Shown here: piece by piece, positions 1-9,197 of the stretch
How positions within the stretch are numbered: the stretch's first letter is position 1
Layout of the letters: the number at the start of each line of letters is the position of its first letter
The notes under the pieces: model-generated
Seen by the model: only the letters and a program-made list of their open reading frames with translations
Databases searched by the model: none
Told to the model about the DNA's origin: nothing
Position numbers and translations under genes: made by a program
From: Pseudomonadales bacterium
GTDB taxonomy: Bacteria; Pseudomonadota; Gammaproteobacteria; Pseudomonadales; UBA7239
Reading direction: 5' to 3'
NCBI GenBank assembly: GCA_028280345.1
Contig: JANQLY010000005.1
Span: 252,179-316,178, forward strand
DNA length: 64,000 bases

Positions 1-1
1 G

Positions 2-226
2 CCCTCCAATACCTTCTTGCAGGCTGCGGCTTTTTCCAGCAAAGCTGCTGCGGACAGTGCCCGCGAGCATATCAGTACACTAACCGGCTTTCCGGTGGTG
101 GTGCGCGAACTTAATCAGCTTTACAAAGTGCGCATCGGACCAATTACCGATAATTTTGATCTACTGGAATTGCGTCAGCTCCTGCTTGCCAATCAATACA
201 ATAGCCCCCACGTCGTCTATGACTAG
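2..226 (+). CDS. rlpA: RlpA C-terminal SPOR domain (5' truncated by window edge)
   Basis: Only the last 74 or so residues are present; the reading frame is open to the left edge, so the start lies outside. The piece is a SPOR domain (FLQAAAFSSKAAADSAREH, then YKVRIGPI), which binds denuded septal peptidoglycan glycans. Its place immediately before dacA, ybeD, lipB and lipA is the usual place of rlpA, a septal lytic transglycosylase lipoprotein. The SPOR assignment is seen directly; the RlpA identity is inferred from synteny, because the catalytic double-psi barrel is not in view. Confidence 0.8.
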   Translation, partial: PSNTFLQAAAFSSKAAADSAREHISTLTGFPVVVRELNQLYKVRIGPITDNFDLLELRQLLLANQYNSPHVVYD

Positions 227-391
227 CAACGGTTTATGATTAATAGACTATGATTAAGGTAGCTGTATTGATCTGTCGGAGTCCCCACCCCGGCAAATGA
301 TTCTGTTAGAATAACTCGCTTCCGGCACCAACGTGCAATGCACAGCCCGGATCTGCCCAAAACCTCGCAGCAATCAGGTAATTTGAACAAC

Positions 392-1552
392 ATGCTAAAG
401 CGCTTTTTTCAATTTCTACCCCTGTTACTGGTTATGGTTGCCGGTATCGCTCACAGCAAAGCAGTGCTGATTCCAGCGGCACCACAATTATCTTCCAGTG
501 CCTATATTCTTATTGATGCCGATACCGGTAAGGTGATTGTCGAGCACAATGCGGATGAGCAACTGCCACCGGCGAGTCTGACCAAAATGATGACAATCTA
601 TGTGGTCGCCGGTGAAATGGATCGCGGTAACCTTAAAGGTGAAGATCTCGTGACCATTAGTGAAAAAGCCTGGCGCAAGGGTGGCTCAAAAATGTTTGTC
701 GAAGTGAACACCAAGGTTCCGGTCATTGATCTAATCAGAGGCGTAGTTATCCAGTCTGGTAATGACGCGAGTATTGCACTTGCAGAACATGTGGCCGGTA
801 GCGAAGATGCGTTTGCTGATGTTATGAATCAGCAGGCAGTATTACTTGGTATGGAGAATACGTTCTATAGGAATGCCACCGGCTGGCCCGATCCGGAACA
901 TCTGACGACTGCGCGAGACTTGTCGCTATTGGCTCGCTCATTAATCATGGATTACCCCGAGCACTATTCCATTTATTCAGAGAAGTATTTCACCTATAAC
1001 GAAATTCGCCAGCCCAATCGCAACCGCCTGCTGTGGCGTGACAACAGTGTTGATGGTGTTAAAACTGGCCATACGGAAGAAGCGGGCTACTGCCTTGTAT
1101 CTTCAGCAAAGAAAAACAATATGCGCTTGATTTCAGTGGTGATGGGCACTAAAAGTGAAGATGCCCGTGCGGCAGAGAGTCAAAAACTGCTTGCCTACGG
1201 CTTTCGCTACTACGAAAACGTTGAGCCTTACGGTGCCGGGGCGGTATTGAAACAGACCCGTGTCTGGGGTGGTCTGGTAGATCAGGTCAATCTGGGCCTT
1301 ACAGACAAGATCAATCTCACCATACCTCGCGGTAGCCAGTCAGAGCTACAGGCACAAATGGAAGTGAACAAGGTGATCAAAGCACCGATAAAACAGGGCG
1401 ATGAGCTTGGGCGTCTTGTTATCAGCCTTAACGGAGAAGAGCTTGTGAACGAACCGCTGGTTGCGATGGGTTCTGTGGAGCAGGCAGGTTTCTTTGCGCG
1501 TTTATGGGATGCAATCAAATTGTTCTTCCTTGAAATGTTCGGAAAGGTTTGA
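392..1552 (+). CDS. dacA: D-alanyl-D-alanine carboxypeptidase (PBP5/6 family)
   Basis: A 386-residue periplasmic DD-carboxypeptidase that trims the terminal D-Ala from peptidoglycan pentapeptides. The ATG at 392 gives a clean signal peptide (MLKRFFQFLPLLLVMVAG...AHS); an upstream ATG at 338 would add 18 unlikely residues. All three penicillin-binding motifs are present: SLTK (catalytic Ser about residue 62), SGN and KTG. A C-terminal beta domain is followed by an amphipathic tail rich in Phe and Leu (FFARLWDAIKLFFLEMF), typical of PBP5-type membrane anchoring. The stop overlaps the next start by one base (TGATG), so dacA and ybeD are translationally linked. Confidence 0.95.
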   Translation: MLKRFFQFLPLLLVMVAGIAHSKAVLIPAAPQLSSSAYILIDADTGKVIVEHNADEQLPPASLTKMMTIYVVAGEMDRGNLKGEDLVTISEKAWRKGGSKMFVEVNTKVPVIDLIRGVVIQSGNDASIALAEHVAGSEDAFADVMNQQAVLLGMENTFYRNATGWPDPEHLTTARDLSLLARSLIMDYPEHYSIYSEKYFTYNEIRQPNRNRLLWRDNSVDGVKTGHTEEAGYCLVSSAKKNNMRLISVVMGTKSEDARAAESQKLLAYGFRYYENVEPYGAGAVLKQTRVWGGLVDQVNLGLTDKINLTIPRGSQSELQAQMEVNKVIKAPIKQGDELGRLVISLNGEELVNEPLVAMGSVEQAGFFARLWDAIKLFFLEMFGKV

Positions 1553-1836
1553 TGGACGACGCAAACCGCGGTGGTGAGGAAGCCCCAAAAATTGAATTTC
1601 CCTGTGACTACCCGATCAAGGTGATGGGGCTTGCCGGCGATGAACTCCACGCTGCCGTTATTGATGTGATGGAACGCAACGCCCCGGGGTTTGATAGCAC
1701 TGCCATTTCGATTCGCGATAGTAATAAAGGCAATTACCAGTCAATTACCGTTACGATTACTGCCACCGGTAAGCCCCAGTTGCAAACTATCTTTGAAGAA
1801 TTAAAACGTCACGCCAGTGTTCGAATGGTGTTGTAA
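1552..1836 (+). CDS. ybeD: YbeD/DUF493 family protein
   Basis: A 94-residue cytosolic protein of the DUF493 (YbeD) family, with the typical start of the domain (IEFPCDYPIKVMGLAG) and a ferredoxin-like ACT-type fold expected from the family. The ATG at 1552 overlaps the dacA stop; a TTG at 1549 would add one Met-like residue. It sits between dacA and lipB, as in many gammaproteobacteria. Its molecular role is not settled; conserved position beside lipoate genes suggests a housekeeping or regulatory job. Confidence 0.9.
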   Translation: MDDANRGGEEAPKIEFPCDYPIKVMGLAGDELHAAVIDVMERNAPGFDSTAISIRDSNKGNYQSITVTITATGKPQLQTIFEELKRHASVRMVL

Positions 1837-1854
1837 TACTTTGCACACGCAACG

Positions 1855-2535
1855 ATGCCGATTAACGAAAAACTTGTTGTACGCCGCTTCACCGGTTTGC
1901 AGGATTACCGTGTTATCTGGCAGGCGATGCAGGATTTTACTGCGCAGCGCACATCACACACGGTTGACGAACTATGGTTATTACAACACTCGCCGGTGTT
2001 TACGCTGGGCCAGGCGGGCAAAAAAGAACATGTACTTGATTCTGGTGATATACCACTGGTACAAAGTGATCGCGGCGGGCAGGTTACCTACCACGGCCCC
2101 GGGCAACTGATTGTTTATTTACTGATTGATACAAAACGGCGCAAGCTTGGTGTGCGCAAACTCGTTGATAGTATGGAGCAGGCGCTGATTGAGGTACTGA
2201 CGGAATACGGCATCCGTGCCCATAGCAAACAAACCGCACCGGGGGTGTATGTCAAAACCCGGCAGAATCATGAAGAGGCAAAGATAGCGGCACTGGGTTT
2301 GCGTATTCGTCGCGGTTGCAGCTATCACGGCCTGTCGTTAAACCTCGATATGGATCTGGCCCCGTTTGCGGCGATTAACCCCTGCGGATATGCTGGTCTT
2401 GCGGTTACGTCACTTGCCAGGGAAATTGGTGAACCCATAGAGACAGCCCGTGTCGAGCAACAATTGATCGGTCAGCTTGCAGCCCAGTGGGGGATAGGGG
2501 ATATTAGCGAAGCGCCTGCTAGCGAAGCGGGTTAG
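1855..2535 (+). CDS. lipB: Lipoyl(octanoyl) transferase
   Basis: Transfers the octanoyl group from octanoyl-ACP to lipoyl domains of 2-oxoacid dehydrogenases and the glycine cleavage H protein, the first step of lipoate synthesis. The substrate-binding motif [12 protein letters not shown] is intact, the catalytic Cys is in NPCGYAG, and the catalytic Lys in AKIAALG. Length (226 residues) is normal. The last residues form a small duplication (SEAPASEAG) encoded by a 15-nt repeat of agcgaagcg units near 2506-2529. The gene is 18 nt after ybeD and 9 nt before lipA, so one operon is likely. Confidence 0.95.
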   Translation: MPINEKLVVRRFTGLQDYRVIWQAMQDFTAQRTSHTVDELWLLQHSPVFTLGQAGKKEHVLDSGDIPLVQSDRGGQVTYHGPGQLIVYLLIDTKRRKLGVRKLVDSMEQALIEVLTEYGIRAHSKQTAPGVYVKTRQNHEEAKIAALGLRIRRGCSYHGLSLNLDMDLAPFAAINPCGYAGLAVTSLAREIGEPIETARVEQQLIGQLAAQWGIGDISEAPASEAG

Positions 2536-2544
2536 AATAAGACC

Positions 2545-3546
2545 ATGTCTTCAAACGATATATCACATCCAAAGTCTGAAAAACGCAAGCCGCGCAAATT
2601 GCAGGCCGGGGTCAAATTGCGTGCTGAAAACAAGGTGCGACGCATTGCTGCTCACAACCTCGATGAAGAGCAATACCTGCCAAAGCCCGACTGGATACGG
2701 GTGCGTCTGCCCGCAGGCAATGAAGTAAAACAGGTAAAGCGGATCAAGGGCCTATTGCGTGACCGCCAGCTTGCAACGGTCTGTGAAGAGGCGTCCTGCC
2801 CGAATCTCGGGGAATGCTTTGCCGGAGGTACCGCAACCTTTATGATCATGGGCGAGATTTGCACACGGCGCTGCTCATTCTGCGATGTGGCCCATGGCAT
2901 TCCCAAGCCACTTGATAACAATGAGCCGGAAAATCTTGCTAAGGCCATCGCCGAGCTGGGTTTGCGTTATGTGGTGATTACTTCGGTAGATCGTGATGAC
3001 CTCGCCGATGGTGGCGCCGCACACTTTGTTGAATGTATCAGTCAATCCAGAGCTTTGTCTCCCGAACTCACCATTGAAGTACTCGTACCTGATTTTCGCA
3101 CCTGCCAGGATATTGCTCTCGATGTTTTGCAACAGGCACCACCGGATGTGTTCAATCACAACCTGGAAACTGTGCCGCGTCTGTACAAGGAAGTGCGCCC
3201 GGGAGCCGACTATCAGCAGTCGCTGGATTTGCTGGCGGCATTTACAAAAAAGAATCCCGGGGTACCTGGCAAGTCAGGTCTTATGCTTGGCCTCGGTGAA
3301 GAGCAGCACGAAGTTATCGAGGTGCTTGAGGATTTGCGTGCACACAATGTATCGATGCTGACGCTTGGGCAGTATCTACAGCCAACCCGCGCCCACTTGC
3401 CGGTGAAAAGCTATATTACCCCGCAAGCGTTTGCCGAATATAAAATCATTGCGGAGCAAATGGGTTTTGCCCAGGTGGCGAGTGGCCCTCTGGTACGTTC
3501 TTCCTACCATGCCGACTTACAAGCTCGTGGTGAGCTGGTAAGTTAA
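2545..3546 (+). CDS. lipA: Lipoyl synthase (radical SAM)
   Basis: Inserts two sulfur atoms into protein-bound octanoyl groups. Both iron-sulfur cluster motifs are visible: the auxiliary cluster set [12 protein letters not shown] and the radical-SAM set CTRRCSFC. The C-terminal RSSYHAD contains the Ser that ligates the auxiliary cluster in this family. Length (333 residues) is normal, with a basic N-terminal extension of about 40 residues. It closes the dacA-ybeD-lipB-lipA run and is followed by an intrinsic terminator beginning 4 nt after the stop. Confidence 0.97.
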   Translation: MSSNDISHPKSEKRKPRKLQAGVKLRAENKVRRIAAHNLDEEQYLPKPDWIRVRLPAGNEVKQVKRIKGLLRDRQLATVCEEASCPNLGECFAGGTATFMIMGEICTRRCSFCDVAHGIPKPLDNNEPENLAKAIAELGLRYVVITSVDRDDLADGGAAHFVECISQSRALSPELTIEVLVPDFRTCQDIALDVLQQAPPDVFNHNLETVPRLYKEVRPGADYQQSLDLLAAFTKKNPGVPGKSGLMLGLGEEQHEVIEVLEDLRAHNVSMLTLGQYLQPTRAHLPVKSYITPQAFAEYKIIAEQMGFAQVASGPLVRSSYHADLQARGELVS

Positions 3547-3548
3547 AA

Positions 3549-4010
3549 CTAAAGAGCGCCGAGATAAAGGCGCTCTTTTTTCAGGATGGTGGAAAGTACC
3601 TGAGCCGTTAGCCTGGAAAAATTCATCTTCTCTTCAGCAGAATCAAACTGTACCCCGAGCGAATCTTCATAGTAGAGCGGCTCACGCCAGAGCATTTCCT
3701 CGTTGTTCCAGTAAACGACGATAATAAAGTCGAGCTGGCTTTGCTGTTGATGATCGTTCTCCTGTGAATTCACCGCGCGGTTAAACAGATGAAAATCAAT
3801 TAGCAGATCCGTATCTTCATCACTGGCATGAATAAAGTCTTCATCTTCCAGTGATAAACTGATATGACTCATAAGAGCAATATGCATAAACGGATTGGCT
3901 TGTGCCTCACTGTGATCGTAAACACGTTCGGTAAATTTAAAGCTTAAGGGCACTTCTTCAGCCAGAGCAGGTGTAACAAAAAACAGAAAAATCAGACAAA
4001 GATGTTTCAT
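3549..4010 (-). CDS. Small secreted protein of unknown function
   Basis: A 153-residue protein with a clear signal peptide (MKHLCLIFLFFVTPALA) followed by an acidic mature part. No family is recognised. The start is well supported by an AGGAGG ribosome site 9 nt upstream. The mature part has repeated acidic stretches (SLEDEDFIHASDEDTD) and a central beta-rich segment (DFIIVVYWNNEEMLWREPLYY). It is convergent with lipA and its final codons overlap the lipA terminator hairpin. It stands alone upstream of an AT-rich gap (4011-4151) in which nothing else was found. Confidence 0.75.
   Translation of the reverse strand: MKHLCLIFLFFVTPALAEEVPLSFKFTERVYDHSEAQANPFMHIALMSHISLSLEDEDFIHASDEDTDLLIDFHLFNRAVNSQENDHQQQSQLDFIIVVYWNNEEMLWREPLYYEDSLGVQFDSAEEKMNFSRLTAQVLSTILKKERLYLGAL
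3551..3581 (+). terminator. Intrinsic terminator of the lip operon, inside the 3' end of the opposing gene
   Basis: A perfect 10-bp stem (AAAGAGCGCC / GGCGCTCTTT) around the loop GAGATAAA, ending in a T run. It starts 4 nt after the lipA stop. The same bases encode the last residues (KKERLYLGAL) of the convergent gene at 3549-4010, so the hairpin is shared between terminator and coding sequence. Confidence 0.85.
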
Positions 4011-4151
4011 CGCTAAATACCTCCTGGATGGTCAAGAAAGGCTTATCCTGGAGATTATTTTTAGAAAGCGGTAACTAATTTTTTTCAAAAGAGAAAGCGT
4101 AGAAACTTAATACAGTATTTATAAAATATGCAGATAAAATTTTGTAAAAAT

Positions 4152-5234
4152 TTATTTTAGTTTGGCTGATAAGCGGCTACCAAGATTAATCATTGGCTTT
4201 TCGATAAAGCGAAACGTCAGCCAACTGGTAAAGAGTGTTAGAAAAATAGCTACAAGATAGGCATATTTTTCCTCAATGCCAATCTGTTTGAATAAAATAA
4301 TAGGTAGCAATGCCACAACAGGGTGCAACAAATAAATTGAATAACAGGATTCACCGAGAAACTGCAAAATGCGCCCTGGTAGTGCCTTGATGGTTGGGTT
4401 CAGTATAAAGATCATTGTGACAAATACGATGCAGCAGGTGGAAAGAATGACTCTGCCGTAACCGGATACCACATTGATCTGATCGCCATGAAAAGGTGCA
4501 AATGCGAATATTAAACAGGCAAGCAGTGCCAAAACAGTGCAATGTCGTATTTGTAGTATCGCTTCAAGGTAATGACTGTATTTCGCGATTGCAATACCGG
4601 CCATAAACAGAAACAGGTGGTTTAATGGGTGCACATAGATCTGCCACTGCGCACCCAGTGATAAATCTGGATTAAAACGAAAAAACGCAAAATAAATAGC
4701 ACAACCTATGCTTGCCAGTGTCACAGCGGGTAAAACAAAACGCTGCTTTAGCAGAAACAGAAACGGGAAGATAAAATAAAATACCATTTCATCGCCAATT
4801 GACCATCCACCTACCGGAATACTCATTGAAGCCTTAATAAAGCCAAACAGCAACGAATAGTTATAAATAATGCGTTTCAATGGTATTTCACTTGGCGGTA
4901 AACCGAGCACATCGGCAAAGGCCAGCGTGAGCAAAATAATCGTTGAGACAAGCCAGAACAGTGGAGCAATACGGAAAAAGCGTTTAACCAGGAAACGAAC
5001 CGTGTCCCGTAATGTATTAATTCGCTTTTCATAGGTAATGGTAAGGCTGACGCCGCTGAGAATAAAAAACGTACCCACGGCATAAATGCCAAGGTATTTA
5101 AGTACGGGGTTCATACCAATCAGGCCATAGCTCCATTGAGTGTAGTGATAGAGCATGACACTGAGTGCCATCAGACCGCGCAGGTAATCAAGAGATTCGA
5201 CACGTTTCTTCTCGGGCAAGGCGGGGTGGTCCAT
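4152..5234 (-). CDS. Acyltransferase 3 family membrane protein (OafA/YrhL type)
   Basis: A 360-residue integral membrane acyltransferase, family AT3, which O-acylates sugars or other surface molecules. The N-terminal signature (SLDYLRGLMALSVMLYHY) holds the conserved Arg and the His on the first helix; about ten hydrophobic segments follow, as usual. No periplasmic SGNH domain is attached, so this is the short form. It starts 24 nt downstream of the mgtE stop, with a weak ribosome site, so it may be read with mgtE. The substrate cannot be told from the sequence. Confidence 0.85.
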   Translation of the reverse strand: MDHPALPEKKRVESLDYLRGLMALSVMLYHYTQWSYGLIGMNPVLKYLGIYAVGTFFILSGVSLTITYEKRINTLRDTVRFLVKRFFRIAPLFWLVSTIILLTLAFADVLGLPPSEIPLKRIIYNYSLLFGFIKASMSIPVGGWSIGDEMVFYFIFPFLFLLKQRFVLPAVTLASIGCAIYFAFFRFNPDLSLGAQWQIYVHPLNHLFLFMAGIAIAKYSHYLEAILQIRHCTVLALLACLIFAFAPFHGDQINVVSGYGRVILSTCCIVFVTMIFILNPTIKALPGRILQFLGESCYSIYLLHPVVALLPIILFKQIGIEEKYAYLVAIFLTLFTSWLTFRFIEKPMINLGSRLSAKLK

Positions 5235-5258
5235 ACAATAAGCTTTGTCTGAGTTCGG

Positions 5259-6620
5259 TTATAAATAAAAATAGGTGGCAAGACCGAGAAAGGAAAAAAA
5301 GCCAACCACATCTGTGATCGTAGTGAGAATGACCCCGCCAGCCAATGCCGGATCAATATTCATTTGTTTGAGCACGATAGGCAATAACGCACCGGAGAGT
5401 GCTGCAGTAATCAGATTAATCACCATTGCGGCTCCGATAATAATGCCAAGACGAAAATCCCCGAACACAGCATAGGCGACAAGGCCTACGACAATGGCAA
5501 ATAAAAAACCGTTAATCGAGCCGACCACGAGTTCCCGCATCATTAGCCAGTAGGCATTATTTTTACCGATCTGGCCAATAGCCATACCGCGGATCACCAG
5601 CGTCAGGGACTGGCTGCCTGCAATGCCTCCCATGCTTGGCACAATCGGCATCAGAATCGCCAGTGCCACAATCTGTTCAATGGTCGCTTCAAATTGCTTG
5701 ATAACACTGGCAGCAATAAACACGGTGAACATATTGACACCAAGCCAGACAGCCCGGCGCGGTGCGGTTTTCAAAGCCGGGGCAAAAGTATCTTCCTCTT
5801 CGTCGAGGCCGGCCATGCTGAGCAGTGAGTGGTCGGCGTCTTCAATAATAACGTCAACGACATCGTCAATCGTAATACGGCCCAGCAACTTGCCGCGATG
5901 ATCAATCACCGGTGCAGATACCCAGTCATTTTTTTCAAACAATGAGGCCACTTCGTTGTCTGGCATAGTGGCAGGAATCGCTTCTGCACTGGTGTCCATT
6001 ACCTCGCGTACAGTGATATTGGTGTCACTGGTGAGTACTTTGGAGATTGGCAGCACACCGACAAATTCATCCTTACTGTTTACCACAAACAGACTGTCGG
6101 TCATCGCTGGCAATTCCTCGTGGCGGCGCAAATAGCGCAGTACTACATCGAGGGTAAAACGCGGACGCACGGTAATCGTATCCGTATCCATGAGGCCGCC
6201 CGCAGTATCTTCGTCATAATCGAGCACACGCTTTACGCGATGGCGGTCTTGTACACTCATCGCGTTGAGTACCTGATTACGAATCACCGTCGGCAACTGC
6301 TGCAGAATGTCGGCAATATCATCGGAGTCGAGGCCATCAGTGAGCGCTACGACCTGGTCGGTATCGAGTTTGCTGAGAAACTCACTCTGGATTTCTTCAT
6401 TGAGCTCGCCGAGGATTTCCCCTTCTTTTTCTGAATCGACTAACTGCCACAGCACGCTACGGGTTTTTGGTGGCGAGGATTCAATCAGGTCGGCGATATC
6501 GGCGGGTTTGAGGCCGTTGAGCATGCGACGTACAGGCACAAAGGTGCCGCTGGAAAGGGCGGTATTCAGTTCCTCCAGCTGGCTTTGGGTCTGATGCTGT
6601 TGCTCTGCGGCTTGTGGCAT
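5259..6620 (-). CDS. mgtE: Magnesium transporter MgtE
   Basis: A Mg2+ channel of 453 residues with the full domain order: MgtE N-domain (about 30-135), two CBS domains (about 140-265), a connecting helix, then five membrane helices. The conserved pore region GGIAGSQSLTLVIRGMA and the late acidic residue in TTITDVVGF (Asp437, matching the Mg-binding Asp of characterised MgtE) are both present. It is followed closely by the acyltransferase gene. No M-box-like leader was recognised in the 173-base gap upstream. Confidence 0.95.
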   Translation of the reverse strand: MPQAAEQQHQTQSQLEELNTALSSGTFVPVRRMLNGLKPADIADLIESSPPKTRSVLWQLVDSEKEGEILGELNEEIQSEFLSKLDTDQVVALTDGLDSDDIADILQQLPTVIRNQVLNAMSVQDRHRVKRVLDYDEDTAGGLMDTDTITVRPRFTLDVVLRYLRRHEELPAMTDSLFVVNSKDEFVGVLPISKVLTSDTNITVREVMDTSAEAIPATMPDNEVASLFEKNDWVSAPVIDHRGKLLGRITIDDVVDVIIEDADHSLLSMAGLDEEEDTFAPALKTAPRRAVWLGVNMFTVFIAASVIKQFEATIEQIVALAILMPIVPSMGGIAGSQSLTLVIRGMAIGQIGKNNAYWLMMRELVVGSINGFLFAIVVGLVAYAVFGDFRLGIIIGAAMVINLITAALSGALLPIVLKQMNIDPALAGGVILTTITDVVGFFSFLGLATYFYL

Positions 6621-6724
6621 GGGGGGACCCTGTTAGCGTTAATTTCAGTCTGCATACGAGGAAGGATTCTAAATGAAAATTATATTTGTTTCAGTAACTT
6701 ATTGCTGTTTTTTAAGGTGGTATA

Positions 6725-6755
6725 AAGGTTTGGGGCCGCCCTGGGCTCAAACCTT
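6725..6755. repeat. Inverted repeat after the pqi operon
   Basis: Arms AAGGTTTG and CAAACCTT enclose a GC-rich centre that can pair further. It lies 39 bases past the pqiB stop in the pqiB-to-mgtE gap (6621-6793). It could act as a transcription terminator for the leftward pqi operon, but the T run on that strand is short (CTTTATA). Confidence 0.4.
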
Positions 6756-6793
6756 GTGGTGCTGAAGAAAGTCATGGCGTAGAGGCGTGAAGT

Positions 6794-8458
6794 TCAGTTT
6801 TCGGCGGAGAGTCTGATTTCCGGCGCCCATTCCAGCCATTCCTCATCGGCTTCGTCATACAGATTGAAGTACTCACCGTCTTCGACTCTGGAACCCATCT
6901 CGTCATTATTGGGTGTGGCAAACGCAATGCCACCCTCAAGCAGATTTTCCAGTGATTGGGTGCGGATCTTTGCGCCGGAGAACAACCCAAAATCAATGCC
7001 GACACCGCTGGCTTGCCAGAAGCGGGTATTCTTGTGAATCAGTGGTGCATAGTCCGCTTCGATACGGCTGTAGATAAGTACCTGCTGGGCGTTCTCCGCC
7101 AGTGCAACCCCCTCGACTTCACCGACCGGGTAGTTGCGGTAATAAATTTTAATGCCAGGTTTGATAGAGCCGAGTTGTTTGGCGGTCAGCACAATGTCGA
7201 GTCCTTCACGAATGGTTTCAACAGTGGGTGCTTCATCAAGTCCCTGAAAATTGTAGGCACGATTGCCGGAGCCGGGTTTTACCGTGATGTATTTTCCGGC
7301 TACCAGAGTATCAAGGTTGCGTGTGGCAGCAAGACCAAGCGCGGGTTTGACGACCCAGAACTGTGAGTGCTGGCGGGCAATATCTTTTGCTGATGTTGTG
7401 AGGCTCACGGTAACATCAACACCCTCGAGTTTGTTCTGTAGATGTACCTCGGTCACTTCACCGATCTGAATGCCGTTGTATTTAACAGCGGTGCCAGGTT
7501 TCAGACCATCGCCGTCGTTAAACGAAATTTTAATAATCGTTTCTTCCTTAAATGCAGAGTCCTTACTTTCATACAAAGGAAAAGAGTGGTTGTTTTCAAC
7601 CGGCGGTTCGGTGCTGGTATCGCCCGGACTTGAAAATGAAATGCCGCCAATCAGTAATGAAGTCAGTGAGTCCATATGTAAATTAACACCGTCGAGACCG
7701 GCATCAAGGGTAACCCCACTGACATTCCAGAATTTGGAATTCGGTTTTACCAGGTTCTTGTAGTTTGAATCAATATAAATATCAAAAACCACACTGTGAT
7801 CTTCGACGAGATTGATCTTCTCAACAGAGCCAACCGTAAATTTGTTAAACAACACCGGTGCGCCGGTTGAAATAGAGCCGACATGGGGAGCAGTAAGCCT
7901 GAGGTGCAGCCCGCCGTAGTACTGAGGCTTGATGGGTGGTTCTTCCAGTGCAAAGTATTCAAATTTCTTGGGTGGCAATCTGCGGATTTCCTCGATACCG
8001 AGTCGACTGGTTTGTTCACCGAGCTGAAACGTAATAAATTTACCGGACACCAGTGTTTCGAGCCCCGATATCTGGGAAATAGTAATACGCGGCTCAACCA
8101 CCCAGAACACCGTATCGGGTTGCAAAATCACAGAAGCAAACTTGTCAATTTCCACGGTGGCCATGGTGCCTTTGAGATCGTTGGCAACGGTGATCTCGCT
8201 AACGACACCAATTGTAGTGCCACTAAAACGAACCGTGGTTTCACCTGGCACAATGCCTTCGCCGTTATGTAAATAGAGTTTCATTTCAACGCCGGCTTCG
8301 GAATAACTTTTATAAATAAGCCACAGACCAACGAGTAGCGCGATGAGCGGTAATATCCAGATCAGGTAGGCACTGGAGTGACGCCCGACAACAATCTCGG
8401 CTTGCGGGATACCATTTCCATTATTAGTCTCGTTGCTTATGTCTTTTTCATCGCTCAT
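6794..8458 (-). CDS. pqiB: Paraquat-inducible protein B (MCE-domain transport protein)
   Basis: A 554-residue PqiB: one N-terminal membrane helix (about 28-50) then three MCE/MlaD domains (starting about 55, 165 and 300), followed by a predicted alpha-helical tail shorter than a long needle form. PqiB hexamers form a tunnel for lipids between inner and outer membrane. It follows two PqiA-like genes, the normal operon order. PqiC, the outer-membrane lipoprotein partner, is missing: the next gene is mgtE. Its start codon lies directly at the end of the 18-nt repeat array, so the array forms its upstream translation signal region. Confidence 0.92.
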   Translation of the reverse strand: MSDEKDISNETNNGNGIPQAEIVVGRHSSAYLIWILPLIALLVGLWLIYKSYSEAGVEMKLYLHNGEGIVPGETTVRFSGTTIGVVSEITVANDLKGTMATVEIDKFASVILQPDTVFWVVEPRITISQISGLETLVSGKFITFQLGEQTSRLGIEEIRRLPPKKFEYFALEEPPIKPQYYGGLHLRLTAPHVGSISTGAPVLFNKFTVGSVEKINLVEDHSVVFDIYIDSNYKNLVKPNSKFWNVSGVTLDAGLDGVNLHMDSLTSLLIGGISFSSPGDTSTEPPVENNHSFPLYESKDSAFKEETIIKISFNDGDGLKPGTAVKYNGIQIGEVTEVHLQNKLEGVDVTVSLTTSAKDIARQHSQFWVVKPALGLAATRNLDTLVAGKYITVKPGSGNRAYNFQGLDEAPTVETIREGLDIVLTAKQLGSIKPGIKIYYRNYPVGEVEGVALAENAQQVLIYSRIEADYAPLIHKNTRFWQASGVGIDFGLFSGAKIRTQSLENLLEGGIAFATPNNDEMGSRVEDGEYFNLYDEADEEWLEWAPEIRLSAEN

Positions 8459-8469
8459 GCTGTGTTCTC

Positions 8470-8586
8470 GCTCAAGGCTGTCTTCTCTAATCGTTCGGGG
8501 CTATTGTTTCGCTCAGGGCTGTTGTTTCGCGCTCAGGGCTGTTACCTGGCTCAGGACCGTTTAGTCGCTCAGGGCTGTCTTCCAGC
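8470..8586. repeat. Degenerate 18-20 nt tandem repeat array across the pqiA2/pqiB junction
   Basis: On the plus strand six units start GCTC/GTTC at about 8470, 8493, 8511, 8531, 8549 and 8567, spaced 23, 18, 20, 18 and 18 bases. The consensus core is CGCTCAGGGCTGTT. The array encodes the tail of the second PqiA-like protein and fills the spacer before pqiB. A 20-nt unit shifts the frame, so the same repeat is read first as SPER and then as ALSE. The 14-nt core recurs exactly (reverse complement) at 38868-38881. Confidence 0.8.
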
Positions 8587-9197
8587 AAATCCCAGATAAG
8601 GCGGGGGTCAAAGGTGTGTGCAGCGAGCATCGTCAATACTACAACGCTAGCGAAGGCGGTGGAACCGGCACCGGTGGCAATCGTGGCAATCGAACCGAGA
8701 TTCACGAGGGTGACGAGAATCGAAATCATAAACAGGTCAAGCATCGACCAGCGCCCAATAAAATGAATAAAGCGGTACATCACAGTCGCCTGGCGCATAT
8801 TGATCTGCCAACGAAACTGTATAGAGAGCAATAGTATCGTCAAGCCGATCAGTTTAAATAACGGCACAATGATGCTCGCGAAAAAAACCAGAAAGGCAAT
8901 CGGATACATGCCCGCCTGCACGAGGTAGACAATGCCCGAGAAAATCGTATCTGGGTGGCCGCGACCAAAACTGATTACCGTCATCACCGGAAAGGTATTG
9001 GCCGGGATATACAAAATAGCTGCGGTAATAACCAGTGCCCAGGTCTTATGAATGCTACCCGGAATCCGAAACGACAACGGCTCATGGCAGCGTGGACATT
9101 GATAATCGTGGTGCGCATCGGGTAAGTAGCTAATCTGTCCGCAGTGCATGCAGCGTGCAAGTTTCTGGGTCCTGGCTTGAGTGCCGGTATCAATCAC
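8487..9197 (-). CDS. pqiA: PqiA-like membrane protein, second half
   Basis: A 236-residue inner-membrane protein matching the second repeat of PqiA. It has a zinc-ribbon-like CMHC...CPRC pair (about residues 17-39) and four hydrophobic segments; the motif ILYIPANTFPVMT marks the PqiA family. Its start overlaps the previous PqiA-like gene by 4 nt (ATGA), so translation is coupled. Fused PqiA of E. coli carries both halves in one chain; here they are separate genes. The C-terminal 30 residues are repeat-derived, low-complexity and rich in Pro, Glu and Ser. Confidence 0.88.
   Translation of the reverse strand: MIDTGTQARTQKLARCMHCGQISYLPDAHHDYQCPRCHEPLSFRIPGSIHKTWALVITAAILYIPANTFPVMTVISFGRGHPDTIFSGIVYLVQAGMYPIAFLVFFASIIVPLFKLIGLTILLLSIQFRWQINMRQATVMYRFIHFIGRWSMLDLFMISILVTLVNLGSIATIATGAGSTAFASVVVLTMLAAHTFDPRLIWDLLEDSPERLNGPEPGNSPERETTALSETIAPND

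Noticed and set aside
6621..6793. Mg2+-sensing M-box upstream of mgtE
   Set aside because: The gap is only 173 bases, shared with the pqi end, and no M-box pattern was recognised.
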